A DNA stretch of 13,501 bases from the NCBI GenBank assembly GCA_020216805.1, contig JAIWNN010000142.1:1-13501 (forward strand), read 5' to 3'. The position numbers and the translations under genes are program-made. The notes below the pieces were generated by a model. It was not told where the DNA came from, did no database searches, and saw only the letters and a program-made list of their open reading frames with translations. The DNA is from Desulfarculus sp. GTDB lineage: Bacteria > Desulfobacterota > Desulfarculia > Desulfarculales > Desulfarculaceae. Positions within the stretch are counted from its first letter, which is position 1. The number at the start of each line of letters is the position of its first letter. Below are positions 1-5,633 of the stretch, one piece after another.

Positions 1-411
1 CAGCACCACCGCCCGGGCCGCGCCGCCCGCCCCCACCACCAGGCAGCTCCGTCCGGCCGGGTCGAAGCCGGCCTGGCCCAGGGCCCAGAGCAGGCCGCCG
101 ACGTCGGTGTTGTGGCCCACCAGACGGCCGTCCACCGGCACCACGGTGTTGACCGCCCCCAGGCGCGCGGCCTGGGGCGAAAGCTCGTCCAGGCAGGCCG
201 CCACCGCCGGCTTGTGGGGCACGGTGACGTTGACCCCGGCCAGGTGCAGGGCCCGGATGCCCGCCACCGCCGCCGGCACCTGGCCCGGCTCGACCATCAG
301 CGGCACGTAGACCGCGTCCAGGCCATGGGCGGCCAGGACCGCGTTGTGCATGGCCGGGCTGTAGGACTTGGCCACCCGGGCGTCGCCCAGCACCGCGAAG
401 ACCTTGGTCAT
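1..411 (-). CDS. aroE: Shikimate dehydrogenase AroE, 5' part only
   Basis: AroE reduces 3-dehydroshikimate to shikimate with NADPH in the cytoplasm. The frame is open from the ATG at 411-409 to base 1, giving the first 137 residues; the rest lies outside the window. Visible family motifs are the N-terminal substrate-binding SYSPAMHNA (SxSPxxHN; residues 16-24), NVTVPHK with the catalytic lysine near residue 65, GAVNTVV, the substrate-binding NTD in HNTDVGG, and the start of the NADP-binding Rossmann loop, GAGGAARAV, at the truncated end. The start overlaps the aroA stop as ATGA, so translation is probably coupled to aroA. It is the last visible gene of the minus-strand trp-aro block. The family assignment is clear from these motifs; a quinate/shikimate dehydrogenase variant cannot be excluded without the C-terminal half. 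Confidence 0.93.
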   Translation of the reverse strand, partial: MTKVFAVLGDARVAKSYSPAMHNAVLAAHGLDAVYVPLMVEPGQVPAAVAGIRALHLAGVNVTVPHKPAVAACLDELSPQAARLGAVNTVVPVDGRLVGHNTDVGGLLWALGQAGFDPAGRSCLVVGAGGAARAVVL

Positions 412-1673
412 GCCGAGAGCTTCCACAAATCGGTGGCGAAGCCGGGGTAGGAGATGGCCGCGCAGCCCTCGTCGCTGATCGGGCAGTCGCCGCCGGCCAG
501 GCCCAGGGCCAGGCGCAGGGTCATGGCGATGCGGTGGTCGCCGAAGGACTCCAGGCGTTCCGGAACCGTGAGCGGGGTGGGGCCTTGCACCAGCAGGCGG
601 TCGCCCTCGGTCCACAGCCGCGCGCCCATGGCCCCCAACTGGCTGGTGATGGCCGCCAGGCGGTCGGTCTCCTTGATCCTGAGCTCCTCCACGCCGTGGA
701 AGACCGTCACGCCTTGGGCCTGGGTGGCCACCAGGGCCAGGATCGGCACCTCGTCCACCAACAGCGGAACCTCCTCCGCCGCGATCGCGGTGGCGGTCAA
801 CTCCAGGGAATATTGCGCCTCCACCCGGCCCCACTCCTCGGGCTCGGTCCCTTGCTGGTTCACCGTCAAGCGCGCGCCCATGCGCTCCAGCACGGTCAGG
901 AAGCCAACGCGGGTGGGGTTCAGCAGCACGCCCTCGGCCGCCACCCGGCTGCCGGGGGTGATGGCCGCCGCGCAGAGGAAGAAGGCGGCCGAGCTGGCGT
1001 CGCCCGGCACCCGCAAGGTCGCGGGCAGGGTCAGGGACGAGGGCTCCACCCGGACCCAGCCCCCCCCTCGGGTCAGGGCCGCTCCGCATGAAACCAAGAG
1101 GCGTTCGCTGTGGTCGCGGCTGGGGGCCGGCTCGCGCAGGGTGGTGGGGCCGACCGCCTGGAGCCCGGCCAGCAAGAGGGAGCTCTTGAGCTGGGCGCTG
1201 GCCACCGGCAGGTCGTAGTCGATGCCCCTGAGCGCCGCGCCCCTGATCGTCACCGGCGGACGGCCTTCGGTGGTCTCCACCCCGGCCCCCATCAGGCGCA
1301 GGGGCGCGGCCACCCGCTCCATGGGCCGGCGGCGCAGGGACTCGTCTCCGTCCAGGCGGTATTCGCCCGGCCGGCCGGCCAGCAGGCCCATCAGCAGGCG
1401 GAAGGTGGTGCCGGAGTTGCCGCAGTCCACCTCCGCCCGGGGATTGAGCCGGCCTTGGGCGCCGGTCAGGACCAGGGCCTGGCCCCGGCGCTCCAGCCGG
1501 CCGCCCAGGGCGGTCACCGCCCCCAGGGTGCTCTGGCAGTCGGCGCAGGGCGAGTAGTTCTCCACCCGGCAGCTTCCGCCGGCCAGCAGCGAGAAGAGCC
1601 CCACCCGGTGGGAGATGGACTTGTCCCCCGGCGGGGTGAAGACCCCGGACAGCGATCGGGAAGCCGGGCTCAC
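408..1673 (-). CDS. aroA: 3-phosphoshikimate 1-carboxyvinyltransferase (EPSP synthase)
   Basis: AroA transfers enolpyruvate from PEP to shikimate-3-phosphate, the sixth step of the shikimate pathway. The 421-residue product has the usual family length. Motifs seen are PGDKSISHR (residues 15-23), [12 protein letters not shown] (85-96), the RRRPMER segment (114-120), [13 protein letters not shown] (159-171), [10 protein letters not shown] with the catalytic Asp307, RIKETDR (332-338) and GDHRIAMT (378-385). The GNSGTT and SAQLKS forms resemble class II enzymes more than the E. coli-type GNAGTAMR. The glycine at the PEP-site loop is retained. The start is GTG at 1673-1671 and overlaps the TGA of the upstream DAHP synthase (GTGA); no ATG gives a better start. 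Its stop overlaps the aroE start by 4 bp. Function is confident; the class assignment is inference. Confidence 0.96.
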   Translation of the reverse strand: MSPASRSLSGVFTPPGDKSISHRVGLFSLLAGGSCRVENYSPCADCQSTLGAVTALGGRLERRGQALVLTGAQGRLNPRAEVDCGNSGTTFRLLMGLLAGRPGEYRLDGDESLRRRPMERVAAPLRLMGAGVETTEGRPPVTIRGAALRGIDYDLPVASAQLKSSLLLAGLQAVGPTTLREPAPSRDHSERLLVSCGAALTRGGGWVRVEPSSLTLPATLRVPGDASSAAFFLCAAAITPGSRVAAEGVLLNPTRVGFLTVLERMGARLTVNQQGTEPEEWGRVEAQYSLELTATAIAAEEVPLLVDEVPILALVATQAQGVTVFHGVEELRIKETDRLAAITSQLGAMGARLWTEGDRLLVQGPTPLTVPERLESFGDHRIAMTLRLALGLAGGDCPISDEGCAAISYPGFATDLWKLSA

Positions 1674-2704
1674 GGCCGGGCCAGCCCGCGGCCCACCGCC
1701 TGGGCCACTTTTTCCAGTCGCGGCATCATGGCTGCGAACTCCTCCAGGCTCAAGGACTGCCGGCCGTCGGAGAAGGCCTCCTGGGGCCGGGGATGGACCT
1801 CCACCATGATGGCATCGGCCCCGGCGGCCACCGCCGCCAGGGCCAGGGCCGGCACCAGCTCGCGCTTGCCGGCGGCGTGGCTGGGGTCGACCATCACCGG
1901 CAGGTGGGTGTGCTGCTTGAGCACCGGCACCGCCGAGAGGTCAAGGATGTTGCGGGTCTCGCTGTCATAGCTGCGGATGCCCCGCTCGCACAGGATCACC
2001 TGCCAGTTGCCCCGGGCCAGGATGTATTCGGCCGACAGGAGCCACTCCTTGATGGTGGCCATCAGGCCGCGCTTGAGAAGCACCGGACGGTCCACCTCGC
2101 CCACCGCCTCCAGCAGGGCGAAATTCTGCATGTTGCGCGCGCCGATCTGCAACACGTCGGCGTAGCGGGCCACCAGCTCCACCTCGCTGGCGCGCAGGAC
2201 CTCGGTCACCACCGGCAGGCCGGTCAGCTCCCGGGCCTCGGCCAGGTGCTTGAGGCCCTCCTCGCCCAGCCCCCGGAAGGAATAGGGCGAGGTGCGGGGC
2301 TTGAAGGCCCCTCCCCGCAGCCCGGCCGCCCCCAGGGGGGCCAGGGCGGCGGCCGCCTCCAGGATGCCGGCCCGCGACTCCACCGCGCAGGGGCCGGCCA
2401 CCACCGCCACCCCGGGGCCGCCGACCTGGCACCTGCCCAGGCGCACCTGGCTGGTCTCGGGCCGGAACCCGCGCGAGACCAGCTTCCAGGAGCTTTCGAA
2501 GGTGTTGATCTCCTCCACCTCCTCGCGGTCGGCCAGGCTGGCGATGATCTCCTGGGCCAGGGCCCGGCTGATCTCCTCCACCACCCCCAGCACCACCCGG
2601 GGCCCCGGGGAGATGATGCGCGGCTCCAGGCCGTATTCCCGCAACTGGGCGATGACCTGGGCCACCTCGGCCTTCTGGCAGCCCTCACGCATGGCGATTA
2701 CCAT
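1670..2704 (-). CDS. aroF: 3-deoxy-7-phosphoheptulonate (DAHP) synthase, type I-beta with N-terminal regulatory domain
   Basis: The enzyme condenses PEP and erythrose-4-phosphate to DAHP, the first step of aromatic amino-acid synthesis. Of 344 residues, about 1-70 form a ferredoxin-like/ACT-like domain (MVIAMREGC ... EEVEEINTF) of the kind that gives feedback control in the Thermotoga-type enzyme. Residues 100-335 form the catalytic barrel: AGPCAVES (103-110, metal-ligand Cys106), [13 protein letters not shown] (131-143), [10 protein letters not shown] (186-195), LLKRGL (209-214), DPSHAAG (273-279, His275) and VEVHP (301-305, Glu302). The ATG at 2704 has an excellent Shine-Dalgarno, GGGGGAGGA, six bases upstream. 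It follows trpG by 103 bp and overlaps aroA. The symbol aroF is the common one for this family; which aromatic amino acid inhibits it cannot be read from the sequence. Confidence 0.95.
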   Translation of the reverse strand: MVIAMREGCQKAEVAQVIAQLREYGLEPRIISPGPRVVLGVVEEISRALAQEIIASLADREEVEEINTFESSWKLVSRGFRPETSQVRLGRCQVGGPGVAVVAGPCAVESRAGILEAAAALAPLGAAGLRGGAFKPRTSPYSFRGLGEEGLKHLAEARELTGLPVVTEVLRASEVELVARYADVLQIGARNMQNFALLEAVGEVDRPVLLKRGLMATIKEWLLSAEYILARGNWQVILCERGIRSYDSETRNILDLSAVPVLKQHTHLPVMVDPSHAAGKRELVPALALAAVAAGADAIMVEVHPRPQEAFSDGRQSLSLEEFAAMMPRLEKVAQAVGRGLARP

Positions 2705-2807
2705 ATCCCGTCCTCCCCCGCCAGCCCCGGCCCGGCCGCGGCCCGGACCTGACGGTCAATAGCATACCTCACCCGAAGCCATGCCCGGTCCCGGGCGCTG
2801 GGGGCCA
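2705..2807 (-). other. Intergenic gap between trpG and aroF
   Basis: The 103 bases hold a strong ribosome-binding site for the downstream gene and a short GC hairpin (GCCCG/CGGGC) with no T-tract. A TATGCT hexamer on the minus strand could be a -10 box, but no -35 stands at a suitable distance. I see no convincing promoter or terminator, so read-through from trpEG into the aro genes is plausible but unproven. Confidence 0.4.
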
Positions 2808-3386
2808 TCAGGCCCCGGCGACATACATCTCCAGGAAATTGCGGAAGATCAGCTTGCCCGGCTCGGTGGCGATGGACTCGGGGTGGAACTGGAGACCCTC
2901 CAGCTTCAGCTCCGGGGCGCGCAGGCCCATCACCTCGCCCTCCAGGGTGTAGGCCGAGACGGTCAGCGGCGGACGCAGGCTGGACTCGGCCACGATCAGG
3001 GAGTGGTAGCGCGCGGCCCGGAAGGGGTTGCGCAGGCCCCGCAGCAGCCCCTGGCCGTCGTGGAAGACCTCGCTGGTCTTGCCGTGCACCGGCTGGCGGG
3101 CCCGCTCCACCCGGCCGCCCAGGACATGGCCGATGGCCTGGTGGCCCAGGCAGACCCCCAGGATGGGGAAGCGGCCGGCGTGGCGCTCGATCAACGGGCA
3201 GGTGATGCCGGCGTCCTCGGGCCGCCCCGGGCCGGGGGAGATGACCACCGCCGCCGGGTTGAGGCGCTCCACCTCCGCGAGGGTGATGGCGTCGTTGCGC
3301 GCCACCTTGAGCTCCTGGCCCAGCTCGCCCAGGGCCTGGACGATGTTGTAGGTGAAGGAGTCGTAGTTGTCGATGACCAGTATCAT
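2808..3386 (-). CDS. trpG: Anthranilate synthase component II (glutamine amidotransferase)
   Basis: TrpG hydrolyses glutamine and passes ammonia to TrpE for anthranilate synthesis. The 192-residue protein is a single class I amidotransferase domain of standard length. It starts MILVIDNYDSFTYN, has PGPGRPEDAG (51-60), the nucleophile elbow GVCLGHQ with Cys79, and the HPES motif giving His168 and Glu170 of the triad. The ATG at 3386 overlaps the trpE stop (ATGA), so translation is likely coupled, as expected for two subunits made in equal amounts. Closely related PabA serves folate synthesis, and some bacteria share one subunit for both; the adjoining trpE and Trp-type leader argue for TrpG. 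The same frame stays open upstream to base 5015 inside trpE, but that extension is only GC-rich shadow reading. Confidence 0.94.
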   Translation of the reverse strand: MILVIDNYDSFTYNIVQALGELGQELKVARNDAITLAEVERLNPAAVVISPGPGRPEDAGITCPLIERHAGRFPILGVCLGHQAIGHVLGGRVERARQPVHGKTSEVFHDGQGLLRGLRNPFRAARYHSLIVAESSLRPPLTVSAYTLEGEVMGLRAPELKLEGLQFHPESIATEPGKLIFRNFLEMYVAGA

Positions 3387-4774
3387 AGCAATCCCTCCGC
3401 CGCCGCCTTGAGCGCGGCCAGGCCCTGGGCGGCCTTGTGGTGGATCTCTTGGTATTCCATCTCCGGCAGGCTGTCGGCCACGATGCCCGCCCCGGCCTGC
3501 ACCGTCACCTTGCCGCCGGGCTCGAACTGGAGCATGCGGATGGCGATGCAGGTGTCCATCTGGGCCCCGGGGCCGAAGAAACCCACCGCCCCGGCGTAGG
3601 GCCCCCGGGGCCGGCCCTCCAGCTCGGTGATGATCTCCATGGCCCGCACCTTGGGCGCGCCGGAGACGGTCCCGGCCGGGAAGCCGGCGATCAGGGCGTC
3701 CCAGGGGTCCAGGCCCGGGGCCAGACGGCCGGCCACCGCGCTGACGATGTGCATCACGTGGCTGTAGCGCTCCACGATCATGTAGGGATCGACCTTGACC
3801 GAGCCGAAGACGCTGACCCGGCCCACGTCGTTGCGGGCCAGGTCCACCAGCATCACGTGCTCGGCGCACTCCTTCTCCGAGGCCAGCATCTCCCGCTCCA
3901 GGGCCAGGTCGGTGGCGGGATCGGCCCCCCGGTGGCGGGTGCCGGCGATGGGGCGCACGTACATCATTCCGCCTTGCAGGCGCACCAGGGTCTCGGGCGA
4001 GGCCCCCACCAGGGTGCAGTCGGCCAGGCGCAGGAAGAACATGTAGGGCGAGGGGCTCTTGACCCGGAGCCAGCGGTAGGCGGCCAGGGGGTCCAGGTCG
4101 GTGGTGCCGCTGAAGCGGTCGGAGAGCACCACCTGGAAGATGTCGCCGGCCAGGATATGCTCCTTGGCCCGCTCCACCGCCGGGATCAGGCGCTCCCGGG
4201 GCGGGGGGGTGATGGTCAGCGAGGCCTTGCGGGGCCTGAGGTTGAGGGGCTGGTCCAGGGCGGCGCGCATGGCGGCCAGCTTGGCCTGGGCCTCGGCCGC
4301 CGTGGGGGCGATGGCCACCAGGTGCAGCAGGCGGCGCAGGTGGTCGAACACCGCGAACCGGCTGAAGAAAAGCAACTGGGCCACCGGCAGGTGGTGGGCC
4401 GGGGCCGGGGGCAGGCGCTCGATCAGGCGCACGGTCTCGAAGCCCAGGTAGCCGGCCAGGGAGCCCACCGCCGGCAGGGGGGGCAGGCCGGGGCAGACCA
4501 GCTCGGCCTGGGCCTGGCGGGCCAGGGCGAAGAACTCCGCCGCCGGCCGCGCCCGGTCCTCCCCCAAGCCGCTCAGGGTGGCCTGGTCGGTTCCCAGCAC
4601 CAGGCGGGCCAGGGGGTCGTGGGCCACCACCGAGAAACGGCCCAGGTTCTCCACCGTCTCGCCGCTCTCCAGGAGCATGGCCTCGGGTTGGTTGCCGCAG
4701 AGCTTGACCAGGGCCGAGACCGGGGTTTCGGTGTCGGCCAAGAGTTCTTGTTGGGCGAAGGCCAGAGTGGTCAT
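3383..4774 (-). CDS. trpE: Anthranilate synthase component I
   Basis: TrpE converts chorismate and ammonia to anthranilate, the committed step to tryptophan. The 463-residue protein carries the N-terminal feedback motif LLES (residues 34-37) typical of the tryptophan-binding pocket, then the chorismate-binding domain: GDIFQVVLSDRF (210-221), PSPYMFFL (241-248), GASPETLV (257-264), RPIAGTR (274-280), EHVMLVDLARND (305-316), GTVSGAPK (368-375) and the Mg-ligand region near MDTCIAIR (406-413). It is slightly shorter than enteric TrpE (about 520). The start is ATG at 4774 with GAGGA nine bases upstream, just beyond the attenuator U-tract. PabB is the main alternative; the LLES motif, the adjacent trpG and the Trp-codon leader favour TrpE. 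Confidence 0.94.
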   Translation of the reverse strand: MTTLAFAQQELLADTETPVSALVKLCGNQPEAMLLESGETVENLGRFSVVAHDPLARLVLGTDQATLSGLGEDRARPAAEFFALARQAQAELVCPGLPPLPAVGSLAGYLGFETVRLIERLPPAPAHHLPVAQLLFFSRFAVFDHLRRLLHLVAIAPTAAEAQAKLAAMRAALDQPLNLRPRKASLTITPPPRERLIPAVERAKEHILAGDIFQVVLSDRFSGTTDLDPLAAYRWLRVKSPSPYMFFLRLADCTLVGASPETLVRLQGGMMYVRPIAGTRHRGADPATDLALEREMLASEKECAEHVMLVDLARNDVGRVSVFGSVKVDPYMIVERYSHVMHIVSAVAGRLAPGLDPWDALIAGFPAGTVSGAPKVRAMEIITELEGRPRGPYAGAVGFFGPGAQMDTCIAIRMLQFEPGGKVTVQAGAGIVADSLPEMEYQEIHHKAAQGLAALKAAAEGLL

Positions 4775-4792
4775 GGGTCACGTCCTCGCGCG

Positions 4793-4828
4793 AAAAAGAA
4801 AAGGCCCACCGCGCGCTGGCGGTGGGCC
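4793..4828 (-). terminator. Intrinsic terminator / attenuator upstream of trpE
   Basis: On the minus strand GGCCCACCGC (4828-4819), a six-base loop CAGCGC and GCGGTGGGCC (4812-4803) form a perfect 10-bp stem, followed directly by TTTTCTTTTT (4802-4793). It lies 19 bases before the trpE start and after the candidate leader peptide, so it would stop transcription before trpE unless prevented. This is the position of a trp attenuator. The CCCGGCCC at its 5' side (4831-4824) can pair, with one bulged G, with GGGCGGG at 4878-4872 in the leader, a candidate antiterminator. Confidence 0.88.
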
Positions 4829-4840
4829 GGGATGGCTCCG

Positions 4841-4855
4841 GTCGGTCGGACCGAC
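4841..4855 (-). other. Hairpin in the trp leader between leader stop and attenuator
   Basis: GTCGGT-CCG-ACCGAC on the minus strand is a perfect 6-bp stem with a 3-base loop. It lies three bases after the leader-peptide stop codon and before the attenuator. It could be a spacer or pause hairpin; no function can be assigned. Confidence 0.4.
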
Positions 4856-4857
4856 TC

Positions 4858-4971
4858 CTAGGGCATGCCTTCCCGCCCCCGCGCGCCGGCGCGCCACCAG
4901 CCGCCGCGCCAGGCGCGGAGGTCGCGGCCCGAGCGGGTCCGAGGCTGGTCAGGGGTGGTTTGGTTGCGCAC
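4858..4971 (-). CDS. trpL: Putative trp leader peptide (37 codons)
   Basis: A short frame opens at GTG (4971-4969), preceded by GGGAG seven bases upstream, and ends with TAG at 4860-4858. It encodes 37 residues with Trp at positions 21, 25 and 26 (segment AWRGGWW); the last two codons are tandem TGG at 4899-4894. Its stop lies 30 bases before the attenuator stem, and the frame lies just downstream of a TTGACA-type promoter. By the enteric trp model, a ribosome stalled at the tandem Trp codons would leave GGGCGGG (4878-4872) free to pair with the terminator's 5' arm, whereas a ribosome reaching the stop would cover it. The frame also stays open to an ATG at 5073, but that is upstream of the inferred transcription start. 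The GTG start and the role are inference. Confidence 0.6.
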   Translation of the reverse strand: MRNQTTPDQPRTRSGRDLRAWRGGWWRAGARGREGMP

Positions 4972-5014
4972 GCCGAATCTCCCGGGGCGGTTGTGGTGGC
5001 CCGATCCTGACCCA

Positions 5015-5043
5015 AGTCTGCCCGAGCCGGCGGCGGCTGTCAA
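5015..5043 (-). promoter_or_regulatory. Sigma-70 type promoter of the trp(-aro) operon
   Basis: On the minus strand a perfect -35 TTGACA (5043-5038) is followed after 17 bases by CAGACT (5020-5015), a weak -10 matching TATAAT at three of six. Transcription would start near 5008, about 37 bases before the leader GTG and about 234 before trpE. The perfect -35, ideal spacing and position before the leader peptide support it; the poor -10 suggests an activated or modest promoter. Confidence 0.6.
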
Positions 5044-5049
5044 GGATTT

Positions 5050-5066
5050 TTGTATACAGGATACAA
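5050..5066. promoter_or_regulatory. Inverted repeat upstream of the trp promoter, possible operator
   Basis: TTGTAT-ACAGG-ATACAA is a perfect 6-bp inverted repeat in an AT-rich island of otherwise GC-rich DNA, and it contains the palindrome TGTATACA. It ends six bases upstream of the -35 TTGACA, a position fitting a regulator site. It does not match the enteric TrpR operator (GTACTAGTT core). TGTATACA-like palindromes are common for GntR-family regulators, but the binder here is unknown. Confidence 0.4.
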
Positions 5067-5139
5067 TGAGCACGAGCTGGTTAATTCCTTCGGGCTAATC
5101 CTAGGCCAGAATGCGATTGGCCGCGCGGATGTCATGCCT

Positions 5140-5168
5140 GGTGGGACATCGTCCTGCGAGGTGGGACA
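5140..5168. repeat. Two direct copies of GGTGGGACA, 20 bp apart
   Basis: GGTGGGACA occurs at 5140-5148 and 5160-5168, a start-to-start distance of 20 bp, about two helical turns. They lie between the small-gene terminator and the trp promoter, in a stretch (5067-5167) with no convincing gene. This could be a tandem protein-binding site or chance. Confidence 0.25.
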
Positions 5169-5210
5169 AAAATGCCATCGGCCCCGGATTCCGAACCCGG
5201 AGCCGATGGC
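5168..5210 (-). terminator. Strong intrinsic terminator of the small-ORF unit
   Basis: On the minus strand GCCATCGGCTCCGG (5210-5197) pairs with CCGGGGCCGATGGC (5187-5174) through 14 bp, including one G.U pair, around a 9-base loop; A and then TTTTT (5172-5168) follow. It lies 24 bases after the stop codon of the 60-codon ORF and insulates it from the trp promoter region. Confidence 0.88.
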
Positions 5211-5234
5211 GCGCTCGCTGGCCTGGGAGGAGGC

Positions 5235-5417
5235 TCAGATCCGGCCCAGCCAGGGGGCGGCCAGGGGAACCGGGGCCTCGTCTTTGCCAGTTTGGTCGGT
5301 GATGACGGGCAACAGGGGCAGACGCTGGGGCCAATCGCCGGTCAGCAGGAAATGATCCAGCAAAAACGGCGGCGGAGAGATCATCACCGGCAGGGTGCTT
5401 CCATCGCAGAGCAGCAT
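5235..5417 (-). CDS. Small protein of unknown function (60 aa) in its own sigma-54 type unit
   Basis: I do not recognise this protein. The frame extends to an ATG at 5468, but the ATG at 5417 is chosen because GGGAGG stands seven to eight bases before it and because the inferred transcription start (about 5466) lies downstream of the ATG at 5468. The 60 residues begin MLLCDGSTLPVMISPPPFLL and end PLAAPWLGRI. They include one Cys and eleven prolines, and there is no membrane segment, lipobox or known motif that I can see. The real case for a gene is its setting: a -24/-12 promoter, a strong ribosome site and a 14-bp-stem terminator, all correctly ordered. It lies 216 bp downstream of the FliD-like gene. 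A small regulatory RNA from the same unit is an alternative. Confidence 0.55.
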   Translation of the reverse strand: MLLCDGSTLPVMISPPPFLLDHFLLTGDWPQRLPLLPVITDQTGKDEAPVPLAAPWLGRI

Positions 5418-5460
5418 GGCGGGCCCTCCCTTTACTGCGCCCCACGGCGCGGACGGGGTT

Positions 5461-5482
5461 CTTGCCAATCTAAGCAGGCAAG
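5461..5482. repeat. Inverted repeat CTTGCC-N10-GGCAAG at the sigma-54 promoter
   Basis: A perfect 6-bp inverted repeat with a 10-base spacer spans the -12 box and the inferred transcription start. It could be an operator or a 5'-end hairpin; with this placement it may affect initiation. Role unknown. Confidence 0.35.
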
Positions 5483-5492
5483 ATGTGTACCA
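5477..5492 (-). promoter_or_regulatory. Sigma-54 (-24/-12) promoter of the small-ORF unit
   Basis: On the minus strand TGGTAC-ACATC-TTGCC matches the sigma-54 consensus TGGCAC-N5-TTGCW, with the invariant GG (5491-5490) and GC (5479-5478) 12 bp apart. Transcription would start near 5466, about 50 bases before the ATG at 5417. The -12 element is overlapped by the inverted repeat CTTGCC...GGCAAG (5482-5461). An AT-rich tract (5521-5537) and a partial IHF-like AATCAA (5555-5560) lie upstream, where sigma-54 promoters often carry a bending site. No enhancer was identified. Confidence 0.6.
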
Positions 5493-5609
5493 AAGGCCTT
5501 TTCATCCCGCGGCAGGCGATAAGCACTTATTTTTTACTAGACGGTTTCTCCGACCAATCAACCCCAAGCTGTCATCAGGATTATTCCCCAACGTTCGGTC
5601 GGACCCTCC

Positions 5610-5628
5610 GGTCCGGAGCCGACGGACC
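5610..5628 (-). other. Hairpin just downstream of the FliD-like gene
   Basis: GGTCCG-N7-CGGACC forms a 6-bp stem shortly after the stop codon at 5634; an overlapping alternative fold (CTCCG-GAC-CGGAG) is possible. No T-tract follows on the minus strand, so it is not a standard intrinsic terminator, though it may protect the 3' end of the message. Confidence 0.3.
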
Positions 5629-5633
5629 CTGTC

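Noticed and set aside
408..1673. AroA as an intrinsically glyphosate-insensitive variant because it looks class II
   Set aside because: The PEP-loop glycine is retained in GNSGTT, and sensitivity cannot be judged from sequence alone.
3437..4861. Long plus-strand open frame (474 codons) antisense to trpE, and similar long antisense frames over aroA, aroF, nagZ and der
   Set aside because: They are mirror frames of clear conserved genes in GC-rich DNA. Their translations are low-complexity (Gly/His/Gln/Ala/Arg-rich) with no motifs.
4793..5008. T-box riboswitch ahead of trpE
   Set aside because: No T-box core (AGGGTGGNACCGCG-like) is present. The short frame with tandem Trp codons explains the leader better.
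5174..5210. tRNA-like T-arm (GGGTTCGGAATCC) on the minus strand
   Set aside because: The match is the loop of a strong terminator hairpin; no acceptor, D or anticodon arms can be built around it.
5555..5567. IHF site upstream of the sigma-54 promoter
   Set aside because: Only the AATCAA half matches; the conserved TTR at the required distance is missing. It is mentioned only as a possible bending region.
5521..5633. Riboswitch in the AT-richer stretch between the FliD-like gene and the sigma-54 promoter
   Set aside because: It lies upstream of the inferred transcription start, and no known riboswitch core motif could be recognised.
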